Shown here: positions 1 to 8,376 of the stretch, one piece after another | Numbering within the stretch: the stretch's first letter is position 1 | How the letters are laid out: each line of letters begins with the position of its first letter | NCBI RefSeq assembly: GCF_001305595.1 | Contig: NZ_CP012404.1 | Location: 496,001-560,000, forward strand | DNA length: 64,000 nt | Reading direction: 5' to 3' | From: Azospirillum thiophilum | Lineage (GTDB): Bacteria; Pseudomonadota; Alphaproteobacteria; Azospirillales; Azospirillaceae | Notes under the pieces: generated by a model | Told to the model about the DNA's origin: nothing | Databases searched by the model: none | The model's input: the letters and a program-made list of their open reading frames with translations, nothing else | Program-made: the position numbers and the translations under genes

Positions 1-1
1 G

Positions 2-775
2 CTGGAGGGCTATCTGGCGGCGCATGGCCGCCCTCTGGCCTTCTACTCGGACAAGCATTCGGTGTTCCGGGTGTCGCAGAGCGAGGCCAAGGGCGGTCAG
101 GGCATGACGCAGTTCGGACGGGCGTTGGCGGAACTGACCATCGAGATCCTGTGCGCCAACTCCAGCCAAGCGAAGGGCCGAGTCGAGCGGGTGAACCGGA
201 CGCTGCAGGACCGGCTGGTGAAGGAGTTGAGGTTGGCCGGCATCACCGGCATCGAAGCGGGCAACGCTTTTCTGCCGGGTTTCATCGAGCGCTTCAACGC
301 CCGTTTTGCCGTTCCCCCTGCCCGGCCGGACGATGGGCACCGGCCGCTGACGGTAACGCCGGATCGCTTGCGCGAGATCCTGTGCTGGCGTGAGCAGCGC
401 CATGTCGGGCAGCAACTGACGCTGTCGTACGAACGCAAGCGGATCATGCTGGATGTGACGGACCTGACCGAGGGGTTGGTCGGCCAGTATGTCGACACCT
501 ATGCCTTTGCCGATGGCCGCCTTGAACTGCGGTGGAAGGGAGCGGCGCTGTCCTACCAGGCGTTCGACAAGGACCAGCGGGTCCTGCATGCCGACATCGT
601 GGAGAACAAGCGGCTGAGCGCGGTATTGGCCCAGGTCAAGGAGATCCAGGACAGTCAGTCGCCGCCTCGGGTGAAGAGCAACAGTGAGAAGCTCGGCTAT
701 CGCAAGACCGGCGCGGGAAAGCGGGGGCGCAAAAGCTTCGTGGACAAACATATCGAGGCGAAAGCCGTCGAATAG
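2..775 (+). CDS. ISNCY-family transposase, C-terminal part (5' truncated by window edge)
   Basis: Reading frame 2 is open from the first base to a TAG at 773-775, so this is the 3' end of a gene that begins outside the window. The N-terminal visible part, AFYSDKHSVFR, fits the second Asp of a DDE integrase catalytic core. KGRVERVNRTLQDRL about 40 residues later supplies the catalytic Glu in the usual RVE/N-R context of integrase-like transposases. The rest is the beta-rich C-terminal region, ending in a basic tail suited to DNA binding. No frameshift or stop interrupts the visible 257 codons, so the enzyme may be intact. ISNCY is the best guess; another rve-domain IS family remains possible. 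Confidence 0.8.
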   Translation: MEGYLAAHGRPLAFYSDKHSVFRVSQSEAKGGQGMTQFGRALAELTIEILCANSSQAKGRVERVNRTLQDRLVKELRLAGITGIEAGNAFLPGFIERFNARFAVPPARPDDGHRPLTVTPDRLREILCWREQRHVGQQLTLSYERKRIMLDVTDLTEGLVGQYVDTYAFADGRLELRWKGAALSYQAFDKDQRVLHADIVENKRLSAVLAQVKEIQDSQSPPRVKSNSEKLGYRKTGAGKRGRKSFVDKHIEAKAVE

Positions 776-834
776 TGCTGGGTGTGGCCCGGGCCGCTCC
801 GCCTCCGGCTCCGCGGCCCGGGCCACACCCAGCA
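776..834. repeat. Perfect 22-bp inverted repeat directly after the transposase stop
   Basis: Positions 776-797 and 813-834 are exact reverse complements, separated by a 15-nt loop. The arm is very GC-rich (core ggcccgggcc). It begins at the base after the transposase stop codon, so it could fold into a strong hairpin in the mRNA. No T-tract follows, so it is not a standard intrinsic terminator. It may block read-through or shield the IS message. Confidence 0.75.
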
Positions 835-941
835 CTGACAGTCCTACTTTGCGCCGAACACTGACAGTTCAATTCGGTTGCAACATTCGTGTGTAGGCGC
901 AAAGTTAGAATGTCAGTCCAGCGCAACATAGAACTGTCAGT
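834..941. repeat. Repeated actgacagt motifs and inverted ctttgcgcc at the IS end
   Basis: The motif actgacagt occurs at 834-842 and again within 858-870. Inverted copies appear around 911-917 (imperfect) and 931-941. Between them ctttgcgcc (847-855) and ggcgcaaag (896-904) form another inverted pair. Clusters like this at the end of an insertion sequence usually hold transposase binding sites. That role is inferred from position. Confidence 0.5.
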
Positions 942-1318
942 CTTCCGTCCGCTCCGCAGCGCGCAGAAGTTCCATTGGCCGACGGCGATGCCCCGGTGCG
1001 CCCGCATGCTTCCCGCACGAATCCGCAAGTCCGAAGACGTGGTGTCGGCGCTTGGCTGGCAACAGCTCCATGAAGTTGAAACGGCAAAGCTCAAGCTTGT
1101 GGTGACGCTCATGCTGTTCGGTTGAGATCCTTACTAGGCCCAGCTCGAGGTTCCATTTCATCCCGGCGCCACATAGAGAATAGCGCCCGCTTTTTGTCTC
1201 AATCATGCCACGGGAAACCACCCTATTCATAATTTCCTAACCATAAGTGTTAGTACCCCATTAAGGCTAACGACCGAGCCTGCGGAACAAGGCGATACCC
1301 ATAAAGCGGAGTTCCAAA
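942..1318. other. Intergenic region between IS end and the beta-helix gene
   Basis: No convincing gene is seen here. A short open frame on the plus strand (to about 1125) resembles nothing I recognise and has no ribosome-binding site. The last 120 bases are AT-richer than the surroundings and probably hold the promoter of the downstream gene, together with the CTAAC/GTTAG repeats at 1237-1271. Confidence 0.5.
1237..1271. promoter_or_regulatory. Alternating CTAAC/GTTAG inverted repeats upstream of the beta-helix gene
   Basis: CTAAC at 1237-1241, GTTAG at 1249-1253 and CTAAC at 1267-1271 form two overlapping inverted repeats in an AT-rich stretch 50-80 bases before the start codon. The arrangement would suit a dimeric regulator, but I cannot name one. 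Confidence 0.3.
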
Positions 1319-4300
1319 ATGGCTACCACCAACACCGACGGTACGATCCAGGTCACCTTCGCGGTCAATGCCTGGGGTGCCGTAGCCGGCGGAAAATGGC
1401 CGCATTTCCAACTGCTTGTCGATGGCAAGGTCATCGGCGACGCCACCGTCGCTTCCGCCACCCAGTCGCGCTACGTCTTCACCGCCAATGTCCCGGCCGA
1501 CAAGGCGCATGCCCTCCAGCTGGTCTACGACAATGACGACACGGTTAACGGCGTCGACCGCAACCTGTTCGTCAAGTCATTCGAGGTCAACGGCAAGACC
1601 ATCCTCGCCATAGATCCCTCGGTGAAATACGACACCGGCAAGATCGACGGGCAGGCCGTCATCGCCGGGCAGACCGAGATGTACTGGCCGGGCGCGTTGA
1701 ACGTCGCGCTGCCCGCCACGCTGTTCTCATCGACGCCGGTCGATACCGGCACCGACACCGACACCATGACCACGACGATCAAGGTCAAGGCCTACGGTGT
1801 CAGCGCCGCCGGCCAGGCCCCGCATTTCAAGCTGGTGATCGACGACCAGGTCGTCGGCGACGCCTGGGTCAGCGCCACCTCGCCCACCGACTACACCTTC
1901 ACCGCCAAGGTGGACCCGAACGAGGCCCACAAGATCCAGATCTGGTACGACAACGACGCCACGGTGAACGGTGTCGATCGCAACCTGTACGTCAAGTCGA
2001 TCAACATCGACGGTCAGACCATCGCTTCCACCTCCGACATGGCCTCCTACGACAAGGGGCCGGTGGACGGCAAATACGTGGTCGCCGGCCAGGAAGGGCT
2101 GTTCTGGGGCGGTGCCCTGACCTTCGGCGTTCCGGAGGAGTATTTCGGCGGCGCCTATGTCCCGCCGCCCCCTCCCCCCCCGACCAAGGGCGTCGACATC
2201 GTCGTCAACGCCTACGGCACGTCGGCCGGCGGACAGGCGGCCCATTTCAAGCTGCTGGTCGACGGTCAGGTGATCGGCGACGCCAAGGCCTCCGCCACCA
2301 CATCCGCCTACAGCTTCAAGGCCGACATCGACCCGACCAAGGCCCACACGGTCCAGGTGGTCTACGACAACGACAGCACGGTGAACGGCGTCGACCGCAA
2401 CCTGTTCGTCAAGTCGGTCTCCATCAACGGCCACACCGTCGCCGCCACCGACAGCATCGTCACCTATGACAAGGGCGCCGTCGACGGCAAGGACGTGGTC
2501 AAGGGCCAGGAGGGCCTCTATTGGGGCGGCGCCCTTAACATCAAGGCCGGCGCCGACCTGTTCGGCGACACCCCCGTCCCGCAGAACCCGGACCCGACCG
2601 CCCCGACCAAGCCGGCCTTCTACGTCGCCGCCAACGGCAAGGACAGCTGGTCCGGCAAGCTGGCGGCGCCGAACGCCGACGGCACCGACGGCCCCTTCGC
2701 CAGCCTGGAGAAGGCGCAGGCCGCCATGCGGGCCGGTTCGATCGACACGACCTACATCCGCGAGGGCACCTACCACCTGACCAAGACGCTGGAGCTGACC
2801 TCGGCCGACAATGGCCACAGCTTCCTGAACTATCCCGGCGAGACGCCGGTGCTGAGCGGCGGCGAGGTGGTCAAGAGCTTCACCAGCGAAGGCAACGGCC
2901 TCTATTCGGCCAAGCTCGGCTCCGCCAGCAACCTCGACCTGATCGTCGGCGACGTCCGCCAGCATCTGGCCGAGAAATACGCCTATGACGCCGCCGACGT
3001 CACCAGCGGCTGGCGCTTCGCCGATGCGGCCTCGGGGGGGCCCAGCGGCTGGTACATCCGTTCCCACGGCAGCGAGGTGACCGCCGCCGACATCCAACCG
3101 GGCACGCTGATCCAGGTGATGGACGCCGAGCGGCTGGGCGATACCCTGACCAGCATCTCCAGCTTCAACGCCTCCACCCGCACCATCATGCTGAAGAACG
3201 GCGCCTCCCTGCCCTTTGCGGAAGGCACCACCTACAAGCTGCTGAACAACGCCTCCTACGTCGATCAGGCCGGCGAGTTCGCCTGGCGCGCATCGGACGG
3301 CAAGCTGCTGTACAAGGCCGCCAGCTCCGGCTTCGCGTCGACCGGCGTGGAGGTGCCGCGGCTCGATACGCTGATCAAGCTGAACGGCGCCAGCAACATC
3401 ACCATCGACGGGCTGACCTTCAAGAACACCACCACCGGCGGCGACGCCCTGCTGCTGACGAAGTCCAGCGGCAACCACATCAGCGACAACAGCTTCCTGA
3501 ACGTCGGCACGGCGATCAAGCTGACGGCGGCATCCTCGAACAACGACATCGCCCACAACACGCTGAACCATCTGGCGGAAAACGGCATCGAGATGGACGG
3601 CCGCAGCAACGGCAACAGCATCTATGCCAACAGCATCAGCAACATCGGCGAGGTGCGCAAGGCGGTGTCGGGCATCTTCGGCACCGGTGTCGACAACAAC
3701 GTCATCTCCAACAACGACATCGACCACAGCGCCCGCTACGGCATCTCGTTCAAGGATTACGGCGGCACCACCAACACGGTGAACCACAACAACGTCATCC
3801 AGTACAACAATATCTCCTACACCGGCCTGGAGACCGCCGACGGCGGCGCCATCGAGATCCTCGGCCGCTCCAGCGCGAACACCGACATGATCATCCAGGG
3901 CAACCGGATCGAGCATGCCAGCGGTCTTGCCACCAGCAACGCCGACGGCTGGGTGTACGGCCAGAAGGGCTTCGGCATCTATCTGGACGACATGGCCGGC
4001 GGCATCACCGTCAAGGACAACTTCATCAAGGACGCCGACTGGGCGTCGGTGCAGATCCATGGCGGCGACAACAACGTGGTGACCAACAACTTCGCGGTCA
4101 TCGCCAGCAACAAGGAAGACTTCATCCGCATCGAATGGCAGCCGGTCCACGGCACCCCCGGCGACCCGCACAACAACACCATCACCAAGAATGTGGTGAT
4201 GGGAACCCTGCCGCTCGACGACTATATCGAGCTGCTGAGCGCCAACGACTTCGTCATCGATTACAACCTTGTCTACAACGTGCCGAAATACGGCGACCAT

Positions 4301-4465
4301 GACGTGATCGGCAAGCCGATGTTCACCAACGCCTATTGGGGCGACTATTCGCTCCAGGCATCGTCGCCGGCCTTCGCCATGGGCATCCATGACCTCGCCT
4401 GGGCCAAGATGGGGGTCGAGGGCACCGCGGCGGCCGGGCTGGAGCATTTCTGGGACGGCGTCTGA
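1319..4465 (+). CDS. Three CBM60-like carbohydrate-binding modules fused to a right-handed parallel beta-helix domain
   Basis: This 1048-aa protein starts with three copies of a ~140-residue module. Each contains a YDND-[DAS]-TVNGVDRNL motif (residues about 70, 210 and 349) and a later YDxGxxDG...GQE segment. They resemble the calcium-dependent xylan-binding CBM60 modules. A run of seven prolines (~283-290) precedes the third module, and a second Pro-rich linker (~421-435) leads into the enzyme-like part. That part opens with FYVAANGKDSWSGK and ...DGPFASLEKAQAAMR, typical of pectate-lyase-fold or GH141/GH120-type beta-helix proteins, and continues with Asn-rich coils to the C-terminus. Probable role: binding and cleaving or epimerising a polysaccharide. 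No Sec signal is visible at the ATG, so export, if any, would use another route. A weak GGAG lies 8 bases before the start. Confidence 0.7.
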   Translation: MATTNTDGTIQVTFAVNAWGAVAGGKWPHFQLLVDGKVIGDATVASATQSRYVFTANVPADKAHALQLVYDNDDTVNGVDRNLFVKSFEVNGKTILAIDPSVKYDTGKIDGQAVIAGQTEMYWPGALNVALPATLFSSTPVDTGTDTDTMTTTIKVKAYGVSAAGQAPHFKLVIDDQVVGDAWVSATSPTDYTFTAKVDPNEAHKIQIWYDNDATVNGVDRNLYVKSINIDGQTIASTSDMASYDKGPVDGKYVVAGQEGLFWGGALTFGVPEEYFGGAYVPPPPPPPTKGVDIVVNAYGTSAGGQAAHFKLLVDGQVIGDAKASATTSAYSFKADIDPTKAHTVQVVYDNDSTVNGVDRNLFVKSVSINGHTVAATDSIVTYDKGAVDGKDVVKGQEGLYWGGALNIKAGADLFGDTPVPQNPDPTAPTKPAFYVAANGKDSWSGKLAAPNADGTDGPFASLEKAQAAMRAGSIDTTYIREGTYHLTKTLELTSADNGHSFLNYPGETPVLSGGEVVKSFTSEGNGLYSAKLGSASNLDLIVGDVRQHLAEKYAYDAADVTSGWRFADAASGGPSGWYIRSHGSEVTAADIQPGTLIQVMDAERLGDTLTSISSFNASTRTIMLKNGASLPFAEGTTYKLLNNASYVDQAGEFAWRASDGKLLYKAASSGFASTGVEVPRLDTLIKLNGASNITIDGLTFKNTTTGGDALLLTKSSGNHISDNSFLNVGTAIKLTAASSNNDIAHNTLNHLAENGIEMDGRSNGNSIYANSISNIGEVRKAVSGIFGTGVDNNVISNNDIDHSARYGISFKDYGGTTNTVNHNNVIQYNNISYTGLETADGGAIEILGRSSANTDMIIQGNRIEHASGLATSNADGWVYGQKGFGIYLDDMAGGITVKDNFIKDADWASVQIHGGDNNVVTNNFAVIASNKEDFIRIEWQPVHGTPGDPHNNTITKNVVMGTLPLDDYIELLSANDFVIDYNLVYNVPKYGDHDVIGKPMFTNAYWGDYSLQASSPAFAMGIHDLAWAKMGVEGTAAAGLEHFWDGV

Positions 4466-4737
4466 CCACGCGATCCGGAAGCGGCATATCGGAGAACGGC
4501 ACAGCGGGGGTACGCCCCCGGTGTGCCGGTCCCTTGGCGGGCGGCGCCTGTTCTGTTCGATTGCGATCGAGCGACGGAGGCGCCGCCCCCATGCGTTTAC
4601 CTGCTCCCAGGCGTTTGCACATGGCTCCCCTTCGGCCGGCCCGGCCGGAGCCGCTGTCCGTCAGGCTTGGCCGTGGCCTTGCAACGCACCATATCGGGGC
4701 GGCGCACCCGAGACCGGACGGACAGAGACCGTTTCTG

Positions 4738-5496
4738 ATGAAGCATGCGAAGATTGCGGCCGGAATCCTGCTGTGGACGGCCTGCCTGGCGATGCCGGGC
4801 CAACCGATGGCCCAGCAGGATGACAGGAAGCCGAAGTTCGGCCCCGACGCCGTGCCGATCACCCGTGCCGTCGACTATGTGCGCAACGCCCCGGCGCCCG
4901 ATTACTGGGCGCTCGCCCCCTTCTATGTGCCGCAGGCGACCAGCGCCTCCTGCTCGCTGGCCAGCGTGACCATGATGCTGAACGCGCTGCGCGGGCTGCC
5001 GGCGCTGGCGTCGGAACGGCTGGTGACCGGCAAGCAGCTGCTCGACCGGCTGGACGACGACCATTGGCGCGCCGCCACCGCCGAGGACGGCGAAGGCATC
5101 TCCTTCGGCGAGCTGGAGACCTATGTCCGCCGCAGTCTGGCCGCTTATGGCATTGAGGCCGAGATCGAGGTGTGGCGCCCGCGCGACGCCTCCGCCGCGA
5201 CGCTGGCCGAGCTGCGCCGCCTGCTGTCCGAGAACGAGCGCAGCGCCGACGACATCGTCCTGCTGGCCTTCGACCAGGGGACGCTGACCGGCGACGTCGG
5301 CCTCGGCCATATCGCGCCGCTGGGCGCCTACGACCCGGTGACGAAGCGGGCATTGGTGATGGATCCCGACCGCGCCTGGTACGTGCCCTACTGGACCGGC
5401 GACGCCCGGCTGCTGGACGCCATGCTGAAGCCCGACCGTGCCGACCCGGAGGGCAGCGGCCTGATCCGCGTCCGGACCCGCCGGGTCTCGGGGTAG
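4738..5496 (+). CDS. Phytochelatin synthase family protein with signal peptide
   Basis: The 252-aa product begins with a signal peptide (hydrophobic residues ~5-25, cleavage likely after AMA-Q). The papain-like catalytic triad of phytochelatin synthases is recognisable: Cys72 in SASCSLAS, His191 in GLGHIAPLGAYD and Asp209 in VMDPDR. The His-Asp spacing of 18 matches the plant enzyme (His162/Asp180). Bacterial single-domain members usually hydrolyse glutathione to gamma-Glu-Cys rather than make long phytochelatins, so a periplasmic thiol peptidase or metal-stress role is likely. The open frame extends upstream to 4534, but that part lacks family similarity. I chose the ATG that places the signal peptide at the N-terminus. 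Confidence 0.8.
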   Translation: MKHAKIAAGILLWTACLAMPGQPMAQQDDRKPKFGPDAVPITRAVDYVRNAPAPDYWALAPFYVPQATSASCSLASVTMMLNALRGLPALASERLVTGKQLLDRLDDDHWRAATAEDGEGISFGELETYVRRSLAAYGIEAEIEVWRPRDASAATLAELRRLLSENERSADDIVLLAFDQGTLTGDVGLGHIAPLGAYDPVTKRALVMDPDRAWYVPYWTGDARLLDAMLKPDRADPEGSGLIRVRTRRVSG

Positions 5497-5505
5497 GCCT
5501 CCGCC

Positions 5506-5970
5506 CTATTTGATCTCCTGGCTCGACAGGTCGGAGGGGTTCTGCGAGCGCGTCGGCTCGTTCGGCTGGTCGGGTTCGCTCGCCCACTGGTTCGGGCGCG
5601 GCACCGGAGTGCCGTTCAGGTCGGGCGGCGCGCGGCGCACGGCGGCGAGCGCCTGCTGCAGCTCGTCGCTGCCGGTGGAGGCGGAACTGGACTGGTTGGG
5701 TGACTTGTTGCCCTGGTCGGTGGGCATCGGGTCCTGGCTTTCCTGCACCTTCCGGTCGCGGGCAAGCGTATCACCGGTGGAGTCCTTCGACCCGCTGTCC
5801 TGAAGCGCGCCGGGGACCGGATCCTGGCCGGAGCCCGGCGCCTGGATCGGTTGCCGGGAGTCCGGCTGCTGCGAACCTTGATCCTGGGGGTTCGCCTGCT
5901 GTGCGGCGACGCCGAAGGCCGGCAGGCCGAGGAGCGCGGACAGCAGCAGGGCGGCGGCGATGGTGCGCAT
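5506..5970 (-). CDS. Small secreted Gln/Pro/Ser-rich hypothetical protein
   Basis: This 154-aa protein has a clear Sec signal peptide (MRTIAAALLLSALLGLPAFG, cleavage near VAA-QQ). A low-complexity, hydrophilic region rich in Gln, Pro, Asp and Ser follows, with no recognisable domain. A strong AAGGAG precedes the chosen ATG; the frame continues upstream but without such a site. It faces the phytochelatin synthase-like gene tail to tail, nine bases apart. Probably a periplasmic or surface protein of unknown function. Confidence 0.6.
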   Translation of the reverse strand: MRTIAAALLLSALLGLPAFGVAAQQANPQDQGSQQPDSRQPIQAPGSGQDPVPGALQDSGSKDSTGDTLARDRKVQESQDPMPTDQGNKSPNQSSSASTGSDELQQALAAVRRAPPDLNGTPVPRPNQWASEPDQPNEPTRSQNPSDLSSQEIK

Positions 5971-6105
5971 GACGCGTTGCTCCTTGGTCGGAACCCGTTG
6001 GGGATCATCCGTCGGGGAAGGCACGGGAGGGCGGCACCAATCGGTCGCCGGCGCGTTGTACCGGGGACGGACTCCAACCCCGGCAGCCCATCAGGAACAC
6101 CGATC

Positions 6106-6657
6106 ATGCCCACCGAGTTCCCGACCTCCTCCTCATCGATCCCGCAGCCCGACCGCGCCGAGCGGCGCAGCGTCGGGGTGGTGGTGGAACGGCGGCGCGT
6201 CGACAGCCCCTGGATCGAAGCGCGCTGGCAGCCGGTGCTGCTGGTCCCGCCCGATGCGGAGCGCGCCGATTGGAGCGTGATGGCGGAGGGGCCGGACTGG
6301 ACCCGCCACTATGCCGGCACCGCCGAGATCGCCCTGTTCCCGACCGAGGCGGAGAACTACAAGCACAATCTCGACGGCGGCGCTCCTTGCGCCTACGTCA
6401 TCCTGCGGCCGGGCGGCCCGGCGCCGGGCCTGCGGCTGCTGGCCGTCACCGTCGACCCCGGCGAGATCGACACCCACGCCGAGGCCGGCGACGACGTGAT
6501 CGAGCCGCTGCCGCTGCCCATCCCGCTGCTGCTGTGGATGGACGGCTTCGTCGCCCGCCATCATGTCGAGCGCAGCTTCCACAAGCGCAAGCGCGACCGT
6601 GCCGATCCCGACGCCCTGGCGCCGCGCCGCCCGAACGGGCAGCCGCAGCATGGCTGA
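6106..6657 (+). CDS. DUF3305 domain-containing protein
   Basis: This 183-aa protein starts with a short polar tail and then the DUF3305 signature (SVGVVVERRRVDSPWIEARWQ). It ends with a stretch typical of the family (PLLLWMDGFVARHHVERSFHKRKRDR). DUF3305 and DUF3306 genes are normally neighbours, often near formate dehydrogenase or other molybdenum/iron-sulfur oxidoreductase genes, and their function is unknown. Here the pair is present but no dehydrogenase gene is in sight. Its stop overlaps the start of the DUF3306 gene by 8 bases, implying translational coupling. Confidence 0.8.
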   Translation: MPTEFPTSSSSIPQPDRAERRSVGVVVERRRVDSPWIEARWQPVLLVPPDAERADWSVMAEGPDWTRHYAGTAEIALFPTEAENYKHNLDGGAPCAYVILRPGGPAPGLRLLAVTVDPGEIDTHAEAGDDVIEPLPLPIPLLLWMDGFVARHHVERSFHKRKRDRADPDALAPRRPNGQPQHG

Positions 6658-7297
6658 GCGCGCGGAGAGCGACGAGGCCGGCGATGAGGGGTTCCTCGGC
6701 CGCTGGTCGCGGCGGAAGCAGGAGGCGCGGACCGCGGAGGAATCCACGGCCGAACCCCTTCCCGTGCAATCCCTTCCGCCCGAACCATCGGGCGAGGTGG
6801 AGCGGGCGGAGCGCCGGATGGAGGAGGATGCGCCCGCAGTGCCGGAGCTGCCCGCGCTGGACAGCCTGGATGCCGGCAGCGACTACACCGGCTTCCTGCG
6901 CCGCGAGGTGCCGGAGGAGGTGCGCCGGCAGGCCCTGCGCAAGGCATGGTCCAGCGATCCGGTCATCGCCGGTTTCCGCGGCTTCGCCGACTATGACTGG
7001 GACTTCAACGCCCCCGGCTACGGCGCCCTGCGGCAGACCGACGACATCGCCCGGCTGCTGGAAGCGGTGCTGCCCACCCGGCCGCAGGAAGAGGATGGGG
7101 AAGGCGCGGCGATGGCCGAGGGGACGGTCCAGGAGACTGCTCAGGACGCATCGGACGACACCGCCGGCGCTCCAACCGTCCCTCCCCTCCCGATCGAAGA
7201 TGAGGGGCCGGATGGCCCGGCGGAGGACCGGCGGAGTTCCCTCCCCCGCCCAGCTCTCAAAGCTCCGCTTTGTGCTGACGCGGCAGACGGACAGTAG
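6650..7297 (+). CDS. DUF3306 domain-containing protein
   Basis: The 215-aa product opens with the family hallmark FLGRWSRRKQEAR. It continues through an acidic Pro/Glu-rich linker to the conserved LDAGSDYTGFLRREVPEEVRRQALRKAW and FADYDWDFNAPGYG segments. The ATG overlaps the preceding gene's stop, so the two are probably co-translated. The last ~25 codons run into a palindromic intergenic repeat (7237-7370), which supplies both the tail RRSSLPRPALKAPLC and the stop codon. The original C-terminus may have been replaced by the repeat. Function is unknown; association with molybdoenzyme maturation is inferred from its usual neighbours elsewhere. Confidence 0.8.
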   Translation: MAERAESDEAGDEGFLGRWSRRKQEARTAEESTAEPLPVQSLPPEPSGEVERAERRMEEDAPAVPELPALDSLDAGSDYTGFLRREVPEEVRRQALRKAWSSDPVIAGFRGFADYDWDFNAPGYGALRQTDDIARLLEAVLPTRPQEEDGEGAAMAEGTVQETAQDASDDTAGAPTVPPLPIEDEGPDGPAEDRRSSLPRPALKAPLCADAADGQ

Positions 7298-7370
7298 GTC
7301 CGCCGAGAGCGGGGGAGGGTTAGGGTGGGGGCAGCCGGCGCCCTCCCCCCGAAAACCCTCCCCCCCTGTC
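7237..7370. repeat. GC-rich palindromic repeat (copy 1), overlapping the 3' end of the DUF3306 gene
   Basis: The arms ccctcccccgc (7239-7249) and gcgggggaggg (7309-7319) pair, and the right flank continues as ttagggtgggggc. The motif ggtccgccgag near the right arm (7298-7308) recurs in the copy near 10.75 kb and partly at 54.25 kb. This copy sits between convergent genes, and part of it is translated as the end of the upstream protein. Confidence 0.7.
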
Positions 7371-7373
7371 CCC

Positions 7374-8120
7374 TCAGACGCAGCGCCCGCCGTCGACCTC
7401 CAGGCACACCCCGGTCAGGAAGGCGGCCTCGTCCGAGCACAGGTAGAGCGCGGCGTTGGCGATGTCCTCCGGCGTCGACAGCCGGCCGAGCGGGATGCTG
7501 CTGCGGAACTGTTCGCGGTGTTCCGGTGTGTCCGTGCCCATGAAGCGGTGGAGCATCCCGGTCTCGCCCGCCACCGGGGCGATGGCGCAGACACGGATGC
7601 GGTCGGTGGCCAGCTCCGCCGCCATCGACTTGGTCAGGGTGATGACCGCGCCCTTGGAGCCGTTGTACCAGGTCAGGTTCGGCCGCGGCCGCAGGCCGGC
7701 GGTCGAGGCGATGTTCAGGATCACGCCGCCCCCCTGGGCGCGGAACACCGGCACGGCGTGGATGGCGCCGTGATAGATCGACTTCACGTTGACGGCGTAG
7801 ATGCGGTCGAAGGTGGCCTCGTCGACGTCCAGCATCGAGCCGTAGCGGTGGGTGTAGCCGGCATTGTTGACCAGGATGTCGAGCCGGCCGAACTCGCCGA
7901 TGGCGGTCGAGACGATGGCCTCGTAATCCTCGCCGACCGCGACGTCGGCGCGGACGGCGAGCGCGCACTCGCCCAGGCTGTCGGCGACCCGGCCGGCCGC
8001 CGCCTCGTCCAGGTCGGCGACGATGACGCGGGCACCTTCGGCGGCGAAGCGGCGGGCGATGCCCTCGCCGAAGCCCGACCCGCCGCCGGTGACGACGGCG
8101 ACCTTTTCTGACAGACGCAT
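7374..8120 (-). CDS. SDR-family NAD(P)-dependent oxidoreductase
   Basis: A 248-aa classical short-chain dehydrogenase. The dinucleotide-binding motif TGGGSGFG lies at residues ~11-18, NNAG follows beta-4, and the catalytic Ser (ASTAG) and YNGSK motif (Tyr and Lys) are all present. The C-terminal LCSDEAAFLTG...DGG closes the fold. D at the end of beta-2 (VADLD) suggests NAD preference. Substrate is unknown; relatives act on 3-oxo or sugar alcohol substrates. The chosen ATG follows a good AGGAAG ribosome-binding site. An upstream extension of the frame runs into the tRNA genes and is not coding. Confidence 0.85.
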   Translation of the reverse strand: MRLSEKVAVVTGGGSGFGEGIARRFAAEGARVIVADLDEAAAGRVADSLGECALAVRADVAVGEDYEAIVSTAIGEFGRLDILVNNAGYTHRYGSMLDVDEATFDRIYAVNVKSIYHGAIHAVPVFRAQGGGVILNIASTAGLRPRPNLTWYNGSKGAVITLTKSMAAELATDRIRVCAIAPVAGETGMLHRFMGTDTPEHREQFRSSIPLGRLSTPEDIANAALYLCSDEAAFLTGVCLEVDGGRCV

Positions 8121-8295
8121 GAACGCTTCCTCCCCGGCTGTGCGCGGCCATTCGGGCCTGCGGACTCCGTACAACAGGGAGCAGGCGCCATCGGCCGCAT
8201 CGTGAACGCGGCGAAGCGCGCATGATAGCGCGAAGCCGCCCGGTGGGGCAGCCGCCATCATCCGCAACATCCGAACAGGGAGGATAAGGGGAAAA

Positions 8296-8372
<77 letters not shown>

Positions 8373-8376
8373 GCTA

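Larger units (their letters stand above)
1..941 (+). mobile_element. 3' part of an ISNCY-type insertion sequence
   Basis: The window opens inside an integrase-type transposase gene, which is followed by a perfect 22-bp inverted repeat and then a set of repeated motifs that look like the right end of the element. The last inverted copy of the motif, gaactgtcagt, ends at 941, so I place the element boundary near there. The left end lies outside the window, so neither the terminal repeat match nor a target-site duplication can be checked. Family assignment rests on the transposase sequence; the exact boundary is inferred. Confidence 0.6.

Noticed and set aside
889-1125. A 78-codon open frame just after the IS end
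   Set aside because: No ribosome-binding site, no recognisable similarity, and it begins inside the IS repeat region.
1727-4447. A 906-codon open frame on the minus strand opposite the CBM/beta-helix gene
   Set aside because: It is the antisense shadow of a high-GC gene: Val/Gly/Asp-rich with no domain pattern, while the plus-strand frame has clear repeated modules.
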